NCBI RefSeq assembly: GCF_023145115.1
Contig: NZ_JAGLEJ010000030.1
Location: 1-64,000, forward strand
Source: Algiphilus sp.
GTDB taxonomy: Bacteria; Pseudomonadota; Gammaproteobacteria; Nevskiales; Nevskiaceae
DNA: 64,000 nucleotides
Direction: 5' to 3'
Of the stretch, positions 1-8,800 are shown one piece after another (within the stretch, counting starts at the first letter, position 1; the number at the start of each line of letters is the position of its first letter). The notes below the pieces were generated by a model, which saw only the letters and a list, made by a program, of their open reading frames with translations, ran no database searches and was not told where the DNA came from. The position numbers and the translations under genes are program-made.

Positions 1-178
1 GATCGCTCAACCCCGCTTCGCCTTCGTCCAGGTAGCGGCGGCGCCACTTGTAGGCAGTGCGCACACTCACACCCGCTGCCTGCGCCGCTTCCTCAGTCCG
101 AAGCCCCTCTTCCAGCATCCGCCGAACCAAAAGGGCTCGACCATAGGGCGTCAATCGGGCATGTTGATGGCTGTTCAT
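1..178 (-). CDS. IS481-type transposase, N-terminus only (runs off window)
   Basis: The reverse strand from the ATG at 178 reads MNSHQHARLTPYGRALLVRR and continues into a helix-turn-helix with the motif SVRTAYKWRRRY. This is the N-terminal DNA-binding domain of IS481-family transposases. About 59 residues are visible; the DDE catalytic domain would lie to the left of the window. It is clearly homologous to the N-terminus of the transposase starting at 240 on the other strand, so two related insertion sequences sit head to head with about 60 bp between their start codons. Whether it is intact cannot be seen. Confidence 0.75.
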   Translation of the reverse strand, partial: MNSHQHARLTPYGRALLVRRMLEEGLRTEEAAQAAGVSVRTAYKWRRRYLDEGEAGLSD

Positions 179-239
179 CCGGGGCCGCTGGCCCGAAGCT
201 GATGGGTGTCAAGGCCCGTCAGCCTAAGGAGCAACCCGG

Positions 240-1194
240 ATGAACACGCACAAGAATGCGCGTCTGACCGCTCACGGTCGAGCCCTGTTGGTACGTCACA
301 TCGTCGAACACGGCCTTCGACCGGTCGAGGCCGCCCATGCGGCGGGCGTGAGCGCCCGTACCGCGTACAAGTGGCTGCGTCGGTATAAGGAGGAAGGTTG
401 GCCCGGGCTTCTGGAACGCAGCTCACGGCCGCGGCGTTGCCCGCATCGCCTGTCCGAGGCCACCCGAGAGCGGATCGTGACCTTGCGGCGCGAGCGGCGT
501 ATTTTGTCGCGAGATCAGCGGCGAGCTCGGAATCTCTACTGCCACGGTGGCGCGCGTGCTTCGGCGCGCTGGACTGAACCGGCTGTCGGCACTGGATCCC
601 GTACCGCCGGTCACGCGCTATGAGCACGACGCGCCCGGCGATCTGCTGCATCTGGACATCAAGAAACTCGGCCGGTTCTGGCGCCCGGGGCATCGCGTGA
701 CCGGCGACCGTCAGGCAGGACGCTCGTATCGGGCGGGCTGGGACTATGTGCATATCGCCATCGACGACCACAGCCGTGTGAGCTGGGCGACGATCAAACC
801 GGACGAAACCGGCGCCAGCGCCTGGCGCGCCCTGATTGCAGCTGTGCACTACTACCGCGGCCTGGGTGTGCCGATCCGCCGCGCGTTGACCGACAACGGC
901 GCCTGCTATCGCTCGCGGGCCTTTGCCAAGGCCTGCCGACGCCTGGGCATCCGGCATCGCCGCACGAAGGCCTGTCGACCGCGGACCAACGGCAAGGCCG
1001 AGCGGCTGATCCAGACTGCGTTACGCGAGTGGGCCTATGCCCGCTCCTACGCACACTCCGACCAACGCGCAACCCATCTGCCGTACTGGCTGCATCACTA
1101 CAACTGGCACCGCCCTCATGCCAGCTTGAACTATCAACCACCCGTCAGCCGGCTCTGCCTTCCCGTGAACAACCTCCTCGGTTTGCATACCTAG
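240..1194 (+). pseudogene. IS481-family transposase, broken by a frameshift
   Basis: Two overlapping frames together make one transposase. The first (from ATG 240) has the N-terminal helix-turn-helix with SARTAYKWLRRY. The second carries the integrase-type DDE core: DLLHLDIKKL (first Asp), ALTDNGACYRS (second Asp) and the C-terminal PRTNGKAERLIQT (Glu), ending at 1194 in the family-typical NNLLGLHT. The switch falls near 500-515: frame one reads RRERRI and then nonsense, while the +1 frame reads REISGELGISTATVARV, the expected continuation. IS481 transposases are normally a single ORF, so this copy is probably inactive; a sequencing error or programmed frameshifting cannot be excluded. Confidence 0.8.
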
Positions 1195-1236
1195 CGCCAA
1201 GGCGAAAAATTCCGCCGACCGCGATCAGTATCCCTG

Positions 1237-1587
1237 TCATTCCCAACCCTCTGGTCGCTTGCCCGTGTTGCAGATGTAGCACGCATTGAACGGAAACCCG
1301 CCGAGTGTTCCGGGCTTGGCGCACTGGTAGTGCGGCTGGTCAGGGAGCCACTTCCAGGCCTCCTCGAGCCAGTCCCTCGATGCCTGACAGTGCGGGGCGT
1401 TCCGAAGATGGCGGGCGAGCTTCTCCGCGGAAACGCAGCCGAGAAGCTCATCCAGTTCCGTCAGCGTCAGCTGCGGCAACCCGATCAGCGCGAGCTGGCC
1501 GTTTATGCGGGCGGCGTTCTCAATGTCGTCCTCCGTAAAGTCGAGATAGACCCCCATGTGTTCGGCCGGGTTGATGCGCTCACTCAT
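1237..1587 (-). CDS. Hypothetical protein, 116 aa
   Basis: The ATG at 1587 is preceded by a strong GGAGGA ribosome-binding site and overlaps the 3' end of the upstream gene by 8 bp, so the two are probably co-transcribed and translationally coupled. The protein is soluble and acidic at its N-terminus (MGVYLDFTEDDIENA). It ends in a small Cys-containing segment, FNACYICNTGKRPEGWE, in which CYIC could be half of a metal site; two further Cys and a His lie nearer the middle. I recognise no family. It lies in the island's cargo region next to the IS481 remnants. Confidence 0.55.
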   Translation of the reverse strand: MSERINPAEHMGVYLDFTEDDIENAARINGQLALIGLPQLTLTELDELLGCVSAEKLARHLRNAPHCQASRDWLEEAWKWLPDQPHYQCAKPGTLGGFPFNACYICNTGKRPEGWE

Positions 1588-1807
1588 GAGCAGTCCTCCC
1601 GGCGGTGTTTGCGGCTTCGGAGGCAGCAGCCTCTCGTCCAGGCTCTGCCCCGTACTCCTGAGCCGCCTCGTCGTGGGCTTCCAGAAGTCCGGCGGAGCTT
1701 TCGCCCCCGTCCGCTTCCATCACGATGCCAACGAGGTATCCGCTAGTGTCCGTGGCGGCGGTCTCTTCCATGAAGCCCGGCCGTTTGATGCTCGTAGTCG
1801 CAGACAT
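1580..1807 (-). CDS. Hypothetical small acidic protein, 75 aa
   Basis: First gene of a two-gene unit with the 116-aa ORF. The ATG at 1807 has AAGGAA about 7 bp upstream. The product is acidic and Ala/Glu-rich (AGLLEAHDEAAQEYGAEPGR), predicted soluble, with no recognisable domain. The good ribosome-binding site and the overlap with a second well-initiated ORF argue that it is real. Confidence 0.45.
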   Translation of the reverse strand: MSATTSIKRPGFMEETAATDTSGYLVGIVMEADGGESSAGLLEAHDEAAQEYGAEPGREAAASEAANTAGRTAHE

Positions 1808-2243
1808 TGATGTTCCTTGGTTGATGAATGCATGGCGTGCGAATTCACGCGCATCCAGTTCACACCCGGTTCCAGAATATGCAAGCGACCTGAATTCCCC
1901 GATATTTCTGCGACTTGGCGATTGCGCCTGTGACGCGTATGGGAGGGCTACACAGCCGGACCGGGTGAGCGTGGGGTCCAGAGGATCTCAATCGCACGCA
2001 GACCACCAACCTCTCGGTCCGGTGGCATAGATGGGGCTCCTGTTAATTGCCGGGCTATGCCGGATGAGCGCCGCCAGCACTCACGTAGCTGTCGCGCCGG
2101 TGGTGCCGCCAGCAGCACGCTAGCTGTCTCTTGTGCCCGCGCAGCCCTTTCCCGAAAGGGGGTGAATCGGTCCGCTTAACGGGCTTGCGTAATTCCCGGC
2201 GGCGGCAAGAATGCGATGAAGTGGATCCATCAAGGGAGCCGTC
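1808..2243. other. Intergenic stretch, no gene recognised
   Basis: About 435 bp between the divergent hypothetical pair and the zeta-like module. A short hairpin-capable sequence (CCCTTTC-CCG-AAAGGGG) lies near 2142-2161, without a U-tract. No ORF with a convincing start or family resemblance was found. It presumably holds the promoters of both flanking units. Confidence 0.4.
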
Positions 2244-2462
2244 ATGCCACGAAAGAGACAGCCATCAGCGTTCTCCCCGCCCACCCCCTCTGACCGGGAA
2301 GCAAGCGCAGCGAACAGCACCTCAAGCGAAACGGCCTTCGACGCGCTCTATGCGCGCATTGCGGCACCGGCCTCGCGAGTGGCCGCTGACGCCGTCTTCG
2401 AGGCAACCGAAGAGGACCTCGGCCGCCATCACCGCCCCGGCGATACCGAGGTACCAACGTGA
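2244..2462 (+). CDS. Small ORF coupled to zeta-like kinase; candidate antitoxin
   Basis: A 72-residue ORF beginning at an ATG with GGGAG upstream and overlapping the next gene by the 4-bp GTGA arrangement. The product is hydrophilic, Ser/Ala/Glu-rich at the N-terminus, with a likely helix around AFDALYARIAAPASRVAADA and an acidic end. It resembles no antitoxin family I can name. A tiny, tightly coupled ORF ahead of a zeta-type kinase is the normal place for an antitoxin, but the function is inferred from position only. Confidence 0.5.
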   Translation: MPRKRQPSAFSPPTPSDREASAANSTSSETAFDALYARIAAPASRVAADAVFEATEEDLGRHHRPGDTEVPT

Positions 2463-3067
2463 TCACCGTCATTGCAGGCGTCAACGGCGCCGGCAAGAGC
2501 TCGATCATCGGCGCGTACATCCGCCAGGCCGGTGGCGACTACTGCAACCCCGATGAGATCACCCGCCAGTTGATGGCCGGTGATCCCGGGATCGGGGAGG
2601 AGGCGGCCAACGGTGAGGCCTGGCGGATCGGGTTTCGCCAACTCCAGCGGGCGATCGCGCAGGACGACGACTACACCTTCGAGACCACGCTCGGCGGCAA
2701 CTCGATTCGTGATGCGCTGCTCGACGCAGCGGAGAAGGGGCGATCGGTTCGGGTCCTTTCCATGGGGCTGGCTTCCGTCGAGACCCATCTCGAGCGCATC
2801 GCGGCGCGGGCGGCGAAGGGTGGCCATGCGATCCCCGCCGACAAGGTCCGTCAGCGCTGGGAGACGTCGCGCCACAATCTGACGCAGCTCATGCCGCACT
2901 GTCACGAGGTGCGCGTTCTCGACAACACCGCACCGATGCACGAGGGTGTTCCGAAGCCTCGAATCCTGCTGCACTTGCGGGGGCGGTGCTTGCTCGTGAA
3001 CCGTGGCGAATCGACGCCAGAATGGGCGCAGCACCTCATGACTGAAGCAACGCGCTGCGCCGAGTAG
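2459..3067 (+). CDS. Zeta-toxin-like P-loop kinase
   Basis: The 202-residue protein starts at GTG 2459 within the stop of the preceding ORF. Residues 1-20 form a beta strand and Walker A (GVNGAGKSS, Lys13). It is followed by NPDEITRQL, the FETTLGG segment near residue 75 and the downstream block GGHAIPADKVRQRWETS, then VLDNT. This set of motifs belongs to the zeta-toxin/COG4185 group. Zeta toxins phosphorylate UDP-N-acetylglucosamine and block cell-wall synthesis; many chromosomal relatives are uncharacterised, so the substrate here is unknown. Its position in an integrative island next to a small coupled ORF fits a stabilising toxin-antitoxin role. Confidence 0.75.
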   Translation: MITVIAGVNGAGKSSIIGAYIRQAGGDYCNPDEITRQLMAGDPGIGEEAANGEAWRIGFRQLQRAIAQDDDYTFETTLGGNSIRDALLDAAEKGRSVRVLSMGLASVETHLERIAARAAKGGHAIPADKVRQRWETSRHNLTQLMPHCHEVRVLDNTAPMHEGVPKPRILLHLRGRCLLVNRGESTPEWAQHLMTEATRCAE

Positions 3068-3116
3068 CGACCGGAAAGCACCGCATGGACGACATCAACA
3101 GCTTGCGAAGGGGGCA

Positions 3117-3659
3117 TTGAACCAAGTGCCCGCCCTCAACGACCACCTCACCGATGAGGCCCGGTGGCGTCTTTGGCGGCTCTCGACAGGGGCCATGTCG
3201 CCCCTGGTACTTCGGGGAGCCCCCAAGGCATGCCAACAGGCCGAGCAGGCTCTGTGTGAGCAGGCAAGGGAAGAGGGCTACACGACGCTGCAGATCGACG
3301 CCTCCGCGTCGTGCGATGTGCTGGCCACGCTGCGGGATCAGGCCGCTGCGCTCACTGCAGCCGAACTAGGGGAAGCGGTCGTCAGGCTTGCCTCGTGGCA
3401 ATGGGCCGACTACCTCGATGATCTCCACGAGATCACCGATCGCCCGACCCTCATTGTGGTCTCCGCGTTGGACGCTATTGCTGACCGCCCGAACCCCGAC
3501 GTGGTCTGCGCCAGCCTCCGCTCCGCGATTCAGCAACGGCGTAAATGGCTCTATCTCGTCCTGAGTGGCGTCGCTCACGGCGCTTTGGCTCGATGGCTCC
3601 AGGATCACTCACATCCCATTTATGAGCTAGGGCCGGTCGAGTATTTGCGCGGAGAGTAG
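3117..3659 (+). CDS. Degenerate ATPase-like protein, 180 aa
   Basis: The reading frame from TTG 3117 gives a soluble protein. VLRGAPKACQQAEQAL lies where AAA-type ATPases have the P-loop, but the GKT residues are missing. TLIVVSALDAIAD near residue 105 resembles a Walker B strand, and LYLVLSGVAHGALARWL resembles the sensor region of archaeal-type (COG1672-like) ATPases. If the relationship is real, ATP binding is probably lost. The start is uncertain; an in-frame ATG lies near 3195. The frame ends 18 bp before the truncated phosphoesterase, so the pair may be remnants of a longer cargo module. Confidence 0.4.
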   Translation: MNQVPALNDHLTDEARWRLWRLSTGAMSPLVLRGAPKACQQAEQALCEQAREEGYTTLQIDASASCDVLATLRDQAAALTAAELGEAVVRLASWQWADYLDDLHEITDRPTLIVVSALDAIADRPNPDVVCASLRSAIQQRRKWLYLVLSGVAHGALARWLQDHSHPIYELGPVEYLRGE

Positions 3660-3676
3660 GTCGCGCTACTTCGCGT

Positions 3677-4279
3677 TTGAGGAATGTTCGAAGACGCGCG
3701 GCCTCCAAAGTGGACAAGTATGGCCATGACTTCTCGGAGCTCGTGAAAGAGGCGCGCGTCGTTGCAGGTAGAACGGAGAATGTGTATCTGCTCGAGCGCG
3801 ACGCCATTAGCTTGTCTGGTGTCCGCTTCCTGGGATGCACCCTGTGGACCGACTTCGAAGCCAACGGCGCACCGGATGCCACCATGGCCCTAGCGCGGGA
3901 GGCCTTTAGCGACTTCAAGACCATCCGCGTCGGTGACCGCCCAATCAAGCCCGTGGAGATACGCCAGTACTGCCAAGCCAGCTACCAATGGCTTGCCTCC
4001 ATGCTCAATCAGCCGGGACCACCCACGGTGGTCGTGACGCACACCGCCCCGAGTACGGATGCGTCACTCATTCACCCGGACCACGGACGAAACGCGCTGA
4101 CGCCGGCGTTCCACAATCGCTTTGACCAACTGCTCAGCGACACTGTTCGGCTCTGGATCTACGGACGCACCCATCACTCCTGCGTCGCATCGGTCAATGG
4201 CGTGACCATCGCGACCAACCAGCGCGGCTACCCCATGGAGAGCGGGACGTTCCGTTGGGCGCAAACGATTGATCTCTGA
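3677..4279 (+). pseudogene. Metallophosphoesterase, N-terminally truncated
   Basis: The recognisable part begins at about residue 15 (YGHDFSELVKEA). It includes a strand typical of calcineurin-like phosphoesterases (VRFLGCTLWTDF), the metal-binding VVVTHTAPS and the final motif LWIYGRTHHS. The expected N-terminal DxH and GD...GNH metal-ligand blocks are absent; upstream is only a short unrelated peptide from a TTG start. About 60-80 N-terminal residues are therefore missing and the enzyme is almost certainly inactive. The break coincides with the end of the ATPase-like ORF, which suggests a deletion that joined two genes. Confidence 0.6.
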
Positions 4280-4437
4280 TGGCGCCTGGCTAACAGGCGG
4301 ATGAATACAGCAGCTACGCCAAGTGAACAAACCACGCCATGCTTGCTGGCAGACCGACTAGCCTGAGATCTTCAAAAAACTGATCGCAATTACTTGGCAC
4401 CTGGCAACTATTTGAGCGTGGTTCCAGCACTAGTTAT

Positions 4438-4620
4438 TTATATTTCATATAAAGGCGGTCCTCTCATGCGGTGCCCTAAGCATTCTGTAAGAGCTGGCTC
4501 TAGGGTCTTGTAAAAAATGTCCGCTTCGTCTTTGCCCTCTCTCGCAAGTGCCGTCATGGTTAATAGATTTGCGAAAGAGGCCGCCAACTGATCAAAGTGC
4601 CCGAATGACCTTCGGGTCAT
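4438..4620 (-). CDS. Small hypothetical ORF, 60 aa
   Basis: A frame starting at ATG 4620 overlaps the 3' end of the 256-aa gene by 29 bp and reads MTRRSFGHFDQLAASFANLL, continuing to GHRMRGPPLYEI. Its composition is protein-like and unlike a GC shadow. It may be a separate coupled gene, or the original C-terminus of the 256-aa protein displaced by a frameshift near 4592-4620. Confidence 0.35.
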   Translation of the reverse strand: MTRRSFGHFDQLAASFANLLTMTALAREGKDEADIFYKTLEPALTECLGHRMRGPPLYEI

Positions 4621-5362
4621 TCTCTCCGCCGCCCTTGTAATAATAGGACTGTGGGTGGGGCTGTATTCTTCTGTGCCAGGGTTTTTCCTTCTGCCGCTCC
4701 ATTGCCTTCTTTTCATAGTTCTTCTTGAAGGCTTCTTTCTGCCCGTGCAGGTCCCTGTACTGGGTGAAATATTCTCTGGCTGCCTCCAGGAGGTGTTTCT
4801 TGCCCTCAAGCGAAGCGCCGGAGTAGAGGCGCGCAAATGCGCCATACCGATCGTCGGATGCGTAGTGGATGCGGTCGACGGATTCGCCCTTCTTCAAGAG
4901 ATCCCGCTTGATCGAACCGAACTCGTCCGCGCCGAACTTCGTTGCCGAGAAGATCGACTTCACTCCGGAGTCGATCACCTCGCTCCTGTCCTTTGCCCAA
5001 TAGAAATCCCGGATCGTTTCGTTGCAGAAGCTGAGCGGGTCCCGCAGAGGTCCGTGCCTCGGAGCGGATCTCCAGGAAGGTGCAAAATCCACGATTGCGT
5101 TTAACTTGTTGCGACACAGCCAAACAGCAGGTGTCGTATATATGCTCGCCTGAGTGATCTCGCTGGAGCGATTGATCGCGGAGCTAAAATCCCCGCTTTG
5201 CAGTGATCCCCACATCTGGGGAAGCACGTCGTGATCGCATACCTCGAAGAGGGGTGGGTACTCGTATTCATGGTCATTCGGCAGGCGCGCCAGCCCCAGC
5301 GACGGCAGCGTCGTGGTCGAAAACAAACCGCCCAGTGCCTGCACCACCTGTCTTCGCCGCAT
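4592..5362 (-). CDS. Hypothetical protein with Tat-like N-terminus, 256 aa
   Basis: The N-terminus RRRQVVQALGGLFSTTTLP has a twin-arginine pair followed by a moderately hydrophobic stretch, as in Tat signal peptides, which would place the product in the periplasm or membrane. The rest is soluble, with a long charged helix near residues 190-235 (LLEAAREYFTQYRDLHGQKE) and a basic tail. I recognise no family. Its GC content is clearly lower than the chromosomal genes to the right, in keeping with transferred island DNA. The protein could extend through a frameshift into the 60-aa frame downstream. Confidence 0.5.
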   Translation of the reverse strand: MRRRQVVQALGGLFSTTTLPSLGLARLPNDHEYEYPPLFEVCDHDVLPQMWGSLQSGDFSSAINRSSEITQASIYTTPAVWLCRNKLNAIVDFAPSWRSAPRHGPLRDPLSFCNETIRDFYWAKDRSEVIDSGVKSIFSATKFGADEFGSIKRDLLKKGESVDRIHYASDDRYGAFARLYSGASLEGKKHLLEAAREYFTQYRDLHGQKEAFKKNYEKKAMERQKEKPWHRRIQPHPQSYYYKGGGENDPKVIRAL

Positions 5363-5898
5363 TTCTGGAGGTTTTCCGAAAGGTCCTCGGTGAGCGTACT
5401 AGCGGCGAATAACGGGTTCAAGCCACCGGCTCGTACGGCGTGGCGGGATGCATGGAATGCGGGCGCGCGTCGCTCGAAGGATTCCTGTCGAAACCCACCA
5501 AGTTGGCGGCTGATAAGCCGAGCGCGCTGATAGGAATTCAGTGACGGGGGAGGTGGGCGAGGCGGTGCGCCTGCAGCAGTATGACCGGCAAGGCCGATAA
5601 CGTTCGCGTCCGCCCATTGCTTGGATGTGCGATGGGCACATCGCCTTGGATGCCCCCGGTCCGCTGGTCAAGACGCCGGCGCGACAGAATGACTCCGAGA
5701 CGGTTCATTCCTTGGTGCGGGTTGCAGGGACGAACCTAGTCTGCTTGGCGGATCAGGGATTCGGCTGCGGGTAGGATCATGGCACGTGGGGCGCTTGTCA
5801 CTATCGGGGTCCGTTGCGATCCCCAATTACGATGGTGCGGCTGCCTTAAACGTGGCTAATGAGAGCCTGGGTTGTCGCAATCTCTGCGATGCCTTACC
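5363..5898. other. Intergenic stretch, no gene recognised
   Basis: About 535 bp between the Tat-like hypothetical gene and the 3' end of the giant recombinase gene. The short frames present have shadow-like, Arg/Pro-rich composition and no recognisable motif. No clear terminator, tRNA or repeat was seen. Confidence 0.35.
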
Positions 5899-8800
5899 TC
5901 AGGGTTTACTCGCTTTCGCGCTGCGCTCTATGCCCGCAGTGCAGCAGACCAATGCATAGAACAGGCCGGTGCGCCAACCGTAGGCGGCTTTCAACATCGC
6001 ATTCGGATTGCGGACCCTCAGCCTGGCTTGCTCGCTGGGTGTAGGCAGGACGCGAATGTTCAGCTGGTCGACTTCTGCGTTGCTTCTGCGCGTTCGTGGA
6101 CGGTCTGCAACGGTGACTTGCTTCCCGTTCAGGTTCAGCATCTGCGCGGCCCGCTTGGCCGCCACTTTCGAGGTCTCGTTGTGCCCTATGGTCTGAACCT
6201 CCACTGCCAGTCGTGCGCGGCCGACGCCGGCAGCCTGGAGCACGCGCTCGAAGCTGGCGATCTGTGCAGGCGTTCTGAGAGCCAAGTAGCTCGATGACCG
6301 ACTGGAGGCATTGAAGACCACGATGGCGTCCTCCAGCAGCTGTGCGTCGGGCAGCATGGCCTCGACGAGCCGGGCGTAGACGGCTTCGGCTTCCCTCCGC
6401 TCCTTGATCGGCTTCGGAATGGCTCTCGCCAAGCCGGCCGTTTCGGGGAGCTGGCGGTGGTCAATGCCGGCGTTGGCTTCGCTGTCCCGCTTGCGCGTTG
6501 CGCGGCTCCGGCGTCGCGTGGGGTCTCGATACGCGGTCGTTGTCTCCCCCGCGAATCGTCGGGCAGCTCGAAGGATCGGTTGCGCCAGGCCCATCGGGAT
6601 GTTCGCTGCTTCGGCACGCTGCTCCAGACTTTCCTTCAATCCGGCACGGCGTAGCAGGCGGTACAGCGAAAACAGGGGTGGATAGTCCTCTGTAGCGCTT
6701 CCAGCGTCGCGAAGCGGCTGCTCAGTGAGAGGCCGAAGTTCTGACAGGGGCAGGAATAGCCGCTTCCTGCGCGCCTTCTCGATCAGTGCACGGTGCGCAG
6801 CCTGAAGGGGGGCGACTTCCTCGCCGGGCGCGAATGGCTCCTTCGTCCCGCCCTCGCTGATCGTTTGTTTCTTACGGTGCCTCGCGACTCGTTGGGCGCC
6901 ATCGCTTTTACCCATTATGTGCTCGACTTGGCGCGCTGTCAGAGAGGGCGCTTCCCGACCCAGATGGCGCTCCAGGAGTAGATCCAGGGTATGGCAGTAC
7001 GTGCCCACCGTTTCCTGCGGATCGATGTGACCCACCAATGCGGCAATCTGGTACATCGTGGCTCTCGGCAGGGTCTCGCTGAGCATGAGGCTTTGAATCA
7101 GCTTCCTTCCGTCCAGCTTCTCCGGTGGAACCAGGCCAGCTATCTCCTCTTGGCCCAGAGGGGTTGCATCCGCCGGCCAAAGCATCCTCGCCGTATGCAG
7201 TGAAACGAAGCTGTGGCGCAGATGGTGGAAGTCGAGCGTCTCGTCTCCGGTCACGTCGCGAACGAGCTTGGATACTTCGGCGAAGCCATCGCTGTCAGCC
7301 AACTTGGCGGTCGCCCCCGGCGCTGGCGCGAATAGGCGTTCCGTACCGGTTCGGGTATCACCTACTTCACTGGCACGCAGCTTCGCCCAGTCGAGCAGCA
7401 GGTCGAGCTCTTCCCGCGTAAGAAGGTGCGCGAGGGGCAACCTGCGATTGGATGCTCGCCGCTTGATGGAACCCCGCTGCACGGCGTGAATCCACAGTTG
7501 CGGGCGCAAGGACTGGCTGGTGTTCGCGTGCCAGGGGAAGCCTTGCAGGCAATTGAGCTGGCGCGCTGCGATTTCATCCCGCCTCAGACCGAGTCGATAT
7601 CCCAGGATGAGCAAAAGATGAAGAAGCTTCCTTCGGCGGTCGCCGTGTCCCGACGCGTCGATCGAGCGACGCACGGCCGCAAATTCTGCTTCGCTCACGA
7701 AATTGGCGTTGGGTTTCTGCTTGGTGTGGGTGCTGTAACCGCGCCACTTGATAGGCGGTGTTCCCAATCGCCTTGTCAGGAAGACGTGGAATTCGGCAAT
7801 GCGTTGCGAGGCGTATTGCCGTGCCTGGTTGCTCTTGATGCTCTCCACGGCCTCGTCGTACGCGGCAATCAATGCCTCGCACCCATCTTCTCCTCGCAAC
7901 TGATCTGAATTCAGGTGCGCTCCGGACAACAATAGCGGCGAAGCAACCGCGCGCAGGTACTGATAGGCGCTGGAAACCCGGAGCGGGCCATTTCCGATGT
8001 CCCTCGCTGTAAGGCACCAGAGCGCCCACTCGGCGAGGTGTCGCAGCAAGGATTCCTGCTCTGCGTCAAGTTGTGGCACCAGCGCCTCGAGCTCGCCTCT
8101 TGCTCGTGGTCGGTCGACGTATCCCTGGGGTCCCCGGAGGCAGCGAAGGATTCGCTTGGAGATGGCCTGTTGATCGGCATTGCGAACCAGGAAATCGCCA
8201 GGACGGCTCGTGTTGTCCGGTTCGTTCCTCGTCCGCCGCCTCTTGGAAGCCTCGGCAGGCGTGGTGTCGGTGTTCAGGGCCTTCCCTGAAATGACGCGCG
8301 CCCAGGATGGAGCGCTCATCGAACAGCCAGCGCTCGGGTCCGACGCGAAGTCAGCCAGGAGCCTCGGGATGCGCGTATACAGGGAAGTGCGTCCGCCCTG
8401 CAGGAGCAACGCGACTGGCGAAGAAGTCTCGACCGGAAGATGCTCGGCGCGGTCGAAACGGACGTGCGCCAGCTTGCTCTTTCCGCGTTCTTTCGCGATA
8501 TCGACGGGCTCGTCGTAATGCACACCCAGCTCTGCGAAATACGTCTTCAGGATCGCGTCGAGCGACATGCCGTTCTCGGCAGGCCAATGGAGGCCATCCA
8601 ATCGCCAGCGCAACAGCAGGGAAGCTGTTAGCGGCGTCGGGAACCAGCGCCGGATCCATGTCGGTGCACCGAAGAGGTCATCTGGTTTGCCGGGTGAATG
8701 CGCAAAGTCGATCCAGATCCGTCCACCGCACTCGTAGAGGCCATCTGCAAGGGCGGCGGGTAATGCTTCTGCAAAGGAGCGCGCGACAAGGCCGCTATCA

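Noticed and set aside
5399..5671. 90-aa ORF in the gap before the giant recombinase
   Set aside because: Arg/Ser/Pro-rich without resemblance to any family; no ribosome-binding site.
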